A stretch of 64,000 bases of DNA from Galbibacter sp035306585. GTDB lineage: Bacteria > Bacteroidota > Bacteroidia > Flavobacteriales > Flavobacteriaceae. The translations under genes and the position numbers were made by a program. The stretch is taken from contig NZ_DATGNU010000044.1 of the NCBI RefSeq assembly GCF_035306585.1, forward strand, positions 9,492-73,491. The letters run 5' to 3'. A model generated the notes under the pieces. That model was not told where the DNA came from. It ran no database searches and saw nothing but the letters and a program-made list of their open reading frames with translations. The stretch's first letter is position 1. Each line of letters begins with the position of its first letter. Positions 61,226 to 64,000 of this stretch are shown here, in pieces.

Positions 61226-63691
61226 ATGAAAAATTTAATTCTCGTAATTCTATTAATAACAAGTGTTCTTGTTTTTGGTCAACAAGCTGATCCCTTAAAG
61301 CTCTGGTACGATGAGCCCTCAGGTGAGGTTTGGGAAAATGCATTACCACTAGGTAACGGGAACATCGGTACTATGGTCTATGGAAATGTATCGAAGGAAA
61401 TTTTCCAACTCAATGAAAGTACTGTTTGGAGTGGTAGTCCAAATCGAAATGATAATCCTGATGCATTGGAAGCACTACCAAAAGTACGACAGCTCATATT
61501 CGACAAGCAGTTCAAAGCAGCTGAGAATCTAGCGAATGCCAAAATAATCACCAAGAAATCGCATGGTCAAATGTTTCAGCCAGTCGGAAATTTAGAGTTA
61601 ACATTTGACGGCCATCAAAATTTTAAAAACTATTCCAGAGAGCTTAATATCGGAAATGCAATAAGTAAAACAACCTACACCATTAATGGCATTACCTATA
61701 CCCGTGAGGCTTTTACATCACTCACTGACAAAGTTTTGGTGATTAAAATAGCTGCAGATCAACCTGGAAAAGTCAGTTTTACGGCCAACTTTACCACCCC
61801 ACATAAAAAACAAGAGATTAAAATTAAGGACAATGATCTCTCGCTTTGGGGTGTAACAAGTGACCATGAAAGTGTAGAAGGTAAAGTTGAATTTCAAGCT
61901 TTACTTCGAATGAAAACAAAAAATGGAGATATTAATTTTGCCCATAACGCTATCCACGTTAAAAATGCTGATTCAACAATATTATTTGTTTCAATCGCTT
62001 CAAATTTTAAAAATTACAATGATTTAAGTGCTGATGAAACACTAAGAGCCAAGAATGATTTAAACAGGGCGTTTAGTAAAAATTATGCGGATTTAAAAGT
62101 TGCTCATACTAAAGCCTACCAGAATTACTTTAATCGTGTTTCCCTGCAATTAGGGACTATAGAAACTTCCAATCAACCCACAGATGAGCGATTAGAAAAT
62201 TTCAGGAACAATCAGGACCCTTCATTTGTTTCACTCTACTTTCAATATGGACGGTATTTACTTATTTCAAGTTCTAAACCTGGCGGACAGGCTGCGAATC
62301 TTCAAGGGATTTGGAATAAGCGTATGACCCCTGCTTGGGATAGCAAGTATACTATTAATATCAATGCTGAAATGAATTATTGGCCGGCAGAAAAGACGAA
62401 TCTTTCTGAACTCCATGAACCGTTTTTAAAAATGGTTCAGGAATTATCGGTGACAGGTAAAAAAACAGCCAAAAGCATGTATGGTACAAGAGGTTGGATG
62501 GCGCATCACAATACAGATATTTGGAGAGTCACTGGAGCTATCGATGGCGCCTTTTGGGGCATATGGAATGGTGGTGGGGCATGGTTAAGCCAGCATATCT
62601 GGGAACATTATCTCTACACAGGAGATACTAAATTCCTAAAGGATCATTATGATGTATTAAAGGGTGCTGCCTTGTTCTACGTTGATTTTTTAGTACAACA
62701 TCCCGAGCTTCCATATTTAGTCATCGTCCCTGGAAATTCTCCAGAAAACGCAGCTCAAGGGCGTGAAGGAACATCAATAACGGCAGGGGCAACAATGGAC
62801 AACCAATTGGTGGAGGACATTTTTAATGCTGTTATCAGCGCATCTGAAGTTTTAAATACCGATACTGCCTTTGCCGATTCGTTAAAAGTGATCAAAAAGA
62901 AACTTCCTCCTATGCAAATAGGAAAGCACAACCAACTACAAGAATGGTTAGCGGATCTCGATAGTCCAACGGATCATCATAGGCATATTTCACACCTATA
63001 TGGTTTATACCCATCCAACTTAATTTCTCCATACAGGACGCCATTATTGTTTGCTGCAGCTCGCAATACACTAGTACAACGAGGCGATATCTCCACAGGA
63101 TGGAGTATGGGATGGAAAGTGAACTGGTGGGCAAAGATGCAAGATGGTAATCATGCCTTTGAGTTAATCAAAAATCAATTAACCCCAGTGGGTGTCAACC
63201 AGAGCGGAGGAGGTACGTATGCAAATCTTTTTGATGCCCACCCCCCTTTTCAAATTGATGGGAATTTCGGTTGTACTTCTGGAATAACCGAGATGCTCTT
63301 GCAAAGTTCAGATGGGGCTGTACATCTGTTGCCCGCCATACCAGATGCCCTTAAAAATGGTTCGGTAACAGGGTTGAAATCTAGGGGTGGATTTGAGATC
63401 GTTGATATGAAGTGGGAAGATAAAAAATTAGTCAGTGTTTCTATAAAATCAGCCCTTGGTGGAAACTTGAGATTAAGATCTCCTAATCAAGTTACCCTCC
63501 ATGGACCTGGAAATCTTATACCTGCTAAGGGTGTAAATTCCAACCCGTTTTTTAAAGTACCAAAAGTGGCTTCCCCTTTAATTTCTAAAGCCTCTGATAT
63601 AACGGTATTGGAGCTACCTACAACCATACTTTATGACTTGAAGACTAAGGCTGGGAAAACTTATACTTTTATAGCTAAAGAACGCCCATAA
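61226..63691 (+). CDS. GH95 alpha-L-fucosidase-type glycoside hydrolase
   Basis: An 821-residue exported enzyme with a signal peptide ending LVFGQ. The N-terminal beta-domain starts LWYDEPSGEVWENALPLGNG, a hallmark of GH95. In the (alpha/alpha)6 part NINAEMNYWPAEKTN carries the Asn pair that binds the catalytic water and QIDGNFGCTSGITEML is the conserved C-terminal block. GH95 members hydrolyse alpha-1,2-L-fucosides or alpha-L-galactosides, consistent with algal polysaccharide use. It stands alone, with no SusCD pair next to it. Confidence 0.93.
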   Translation: MKNLILVILLITSVLVFGQQADPLKLWYDEPSGEVWENALPLGNGNIGTMVYGNVSKEIFQLNESTVWSGSPNRNDNPDALEALPKVRQLIFDKQFKAAENLANAKIITKKSHGQMFQPVGNLELTFDGHQNFKNYSRELNIGNAISKTTYTINGITYTREAFTSLTDKVLVIKIAADQPGKVSFTANFTTPHKKQEIKIKDNDLSLWGVTSDHESVEGKVEFQALLRMKTKNGDINFAHNAIHVKNADSTILFVSIASNFKNYNDLSADETLRAKNDLNRAFSKNYADLKVAHTKAYQNYFNRVSLQLGTIETSNQPTDERLENFRNNQDPSFVSLYFQYGRYLLISSSKPGGQAANLQGIWNKRMTPAWDSKYTININAEMNYWPAEKTNLSELHEPFLKMVQELSVTGKKTAKSMYGTRGWMAHHNTDIWRVTGAIDGAFWGIWNGGGAWLSQHIWEHYLYTGDTKFLKDHYDVLKGAALFYVDFLVQHPELPYLVIVPGNSPENAAQGREGTSITAGATMDNQLVEDIFNAVISASEVLNTDTAFADSLKVIKKKLPPMQIGKHNQLQEWLADLDSPTDHHRHISHLYGLYPSNLISPYRTPLLFAAARNTLVQRGDISTGWSMGWKVNWWAKMQDGNHAFELIKNQLTPVGVNQSGGGTYANLFDAHPPFQIDGNFGCTSGITEMLLQSSDGAVHLLPAIPDALKNGSVTGLKSRGGFEIVDMKWEDKKLVSVSIKSALGGNLRLRSPNQVTLHGPGNLIPAKGVNSNPFFKVPKVASPLISKASDITVLELPTTILYDLKTKAGKTYTFIAKERP

Positions 63692-63854
63692 TTCTTCTTG
63701 GAATTATACTTTTTATGCCCTCCAGGCACCTTGATTTACTTAGTCTGGTATCGCTTAGTAGCCCAAGCCGAACAAATCTCGAAACATTTTCTGGAAGATT
63801 TGGAACGGTTGGTGGGATTGGATTTGGAGTCGGTGCCATCATAAATTGCCCGAC

Positions 63855-63888
63855 TTTTGCCCCACTATCGCTCTTTTTGCCCCACTAT
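63855..63888. repeat. Short direct repeat next to the partial gene at the right edge
   Basis: TTTTGCCCCACTAT occurs at 63855-63868 and again at 63875-63888, a 20-base period. The second copy overlaps the stop of the partial minus-strand gene. Tandem units like this at the 3' end of winged-helix genes give variable C-terminal tails. Confidence 0.6.
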
Positions 63889-64000
63889 TGCCCGACTGTC
63901 TTGTAGGAAATACTTGAGCCCGAAGTACCTGTTTTAATAAGAACCTTAAACTTTTCTGCCAATTCTGTTAATTCAGTCGTCGCTGTTCTTTTCGATATAC
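63885..64000 (-). CDS. C-terminal end of a winged-helix (Fic-like) protein, cut by the right edge
   Basis: Only the last 38 or so codons are in the window. They read ISKRTATTELTELAEKF, then VLIKTGTSGSSISYKTVGQ and stop. This recognition helix plus wing (ISxxTATxDLxxLxxK, then GxGxxTxY) is typical of the C-terminal winged helix of Fic-family and related AAA/AlbA-2 proteins. Whether the N-terminal part holds a Fic domain cannot be seen here. Beyond the stop the frame stays open for many codons, which hints at a shortened tail. Confidence 0.6.
   Translation of the reverse strand, partial: ISKRTATTELTELAEKFKVLIKTGTSGSSISYKTVGQ

Noticed and set aside
63715..63906. Plus-strand 63-codon frame
   Set aside because: Low-complexity composition and antisense to a better protein-like frame on the minus strand.
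1..64000. tRNA, rRNA, CRISPR, insertion sequence or prophage
   Set aside because: No cloverleaf-like sequence, no repeat-spacer array, no transposase or phage gene was found on reading both strands.

Overview
The window looks like a chromosome segment of a marine-type member of the Flavobacteriia (Bacteroidetes). The evidence is an AT-rich sequence, SusC/SusD/SusE proteins, lipoproteins with acidic residues after the lipidated Cys, a mevalonate pathway with a GGGP-synthase-like UbiA enzyme, and TAnnTTTG-type -7 promoter elements. I found no rRNA, tRNA, CRISPR array, insertion sequence or prophage. The nearest relative cannot be named from this sequence alone.

Layout. 1-5.4 kb (minus strand): a compact molybdenum-cofactor operon, moaD-moaA-moaC-mobA-moeB(rhodanese)-tauE-like-moeA, with moaE absent; moeA runs off the left edge. 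5.5-6.3 kb: a HAD-IIA phosphatase. 6.4-9.3 kb (plus): an arsenosugar-type operon (AhpD-like protein, ArsS radical SAM enzyme, TIGR04282-type transferase, purine nucleoside phosphorylase), followed by a membrane di-iron hydroxylase and a ClpP paralogue. 11-13.9 kb: an overlapping pair of an FAD/NAD(P)H oxidoreductase and a membrane polyferredoxin. 13.9-17.5 kb: three glycosyltransferases. 17.8-23.1 kb (minus): a pseudouridine synthase with an altered active-site motif, a UbiA prenyltransferase, mevalonate kinase, diphosphomevalonate decarboxylase and a BaiN-type flavoprotein. 23.1-42.9 kb: a maltodextrin/starch utilisation locus. A LacI regulator lies between a leftward block (MFS maltose transporter, beta-phosphoglucomutase, GH65 phosphorylase, GH97, two GH13, GDPD) and a rightward SusC-SusD-SusE-GH13 block.

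43.4-60.2 kb (plus) is the most unusual part. A tightly packed gene run begins with a type II fatty-acid/polyketide set: ANL ligase, phosphopantetheinyl transferase, FabZ-like dehydratase, a KS-like subunit without catalytic residues, ketoreductase, active KS and ACP. A CPBP protease follows, then two short homologous peptides of 42 and 45 residues that are natural precursor-peptide candidates. Next come an M50 metalloprotease with an N-terminal PqqD/RRE-like domain, an arginase-family enzyme with an N-terminal PqqD/RRE-like domain (a likely peptide arginase, Arg to ornithine), an alpha/beta hydrolase and an LpxL-family acyltransferase. A TonB-dependent receptor and three secreted proteins end the run. 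I read it as a candidate lipidated RiPP pathway. The acyl chain would be built on the ACP, the core Arg would be converted to ornithine, and the acyl chain would be placed on the peptide. That reading is inference from domains and gene order; the sequence directly shows the peptides, the catalytic motifs and the gene packing.

60.3-64 kb: a YceI protein, a GH95 alpha-L-fucosidase, and at the right edge the C-terminal end of a winged-helix (Fic-like) protein next to a short direct repeat.
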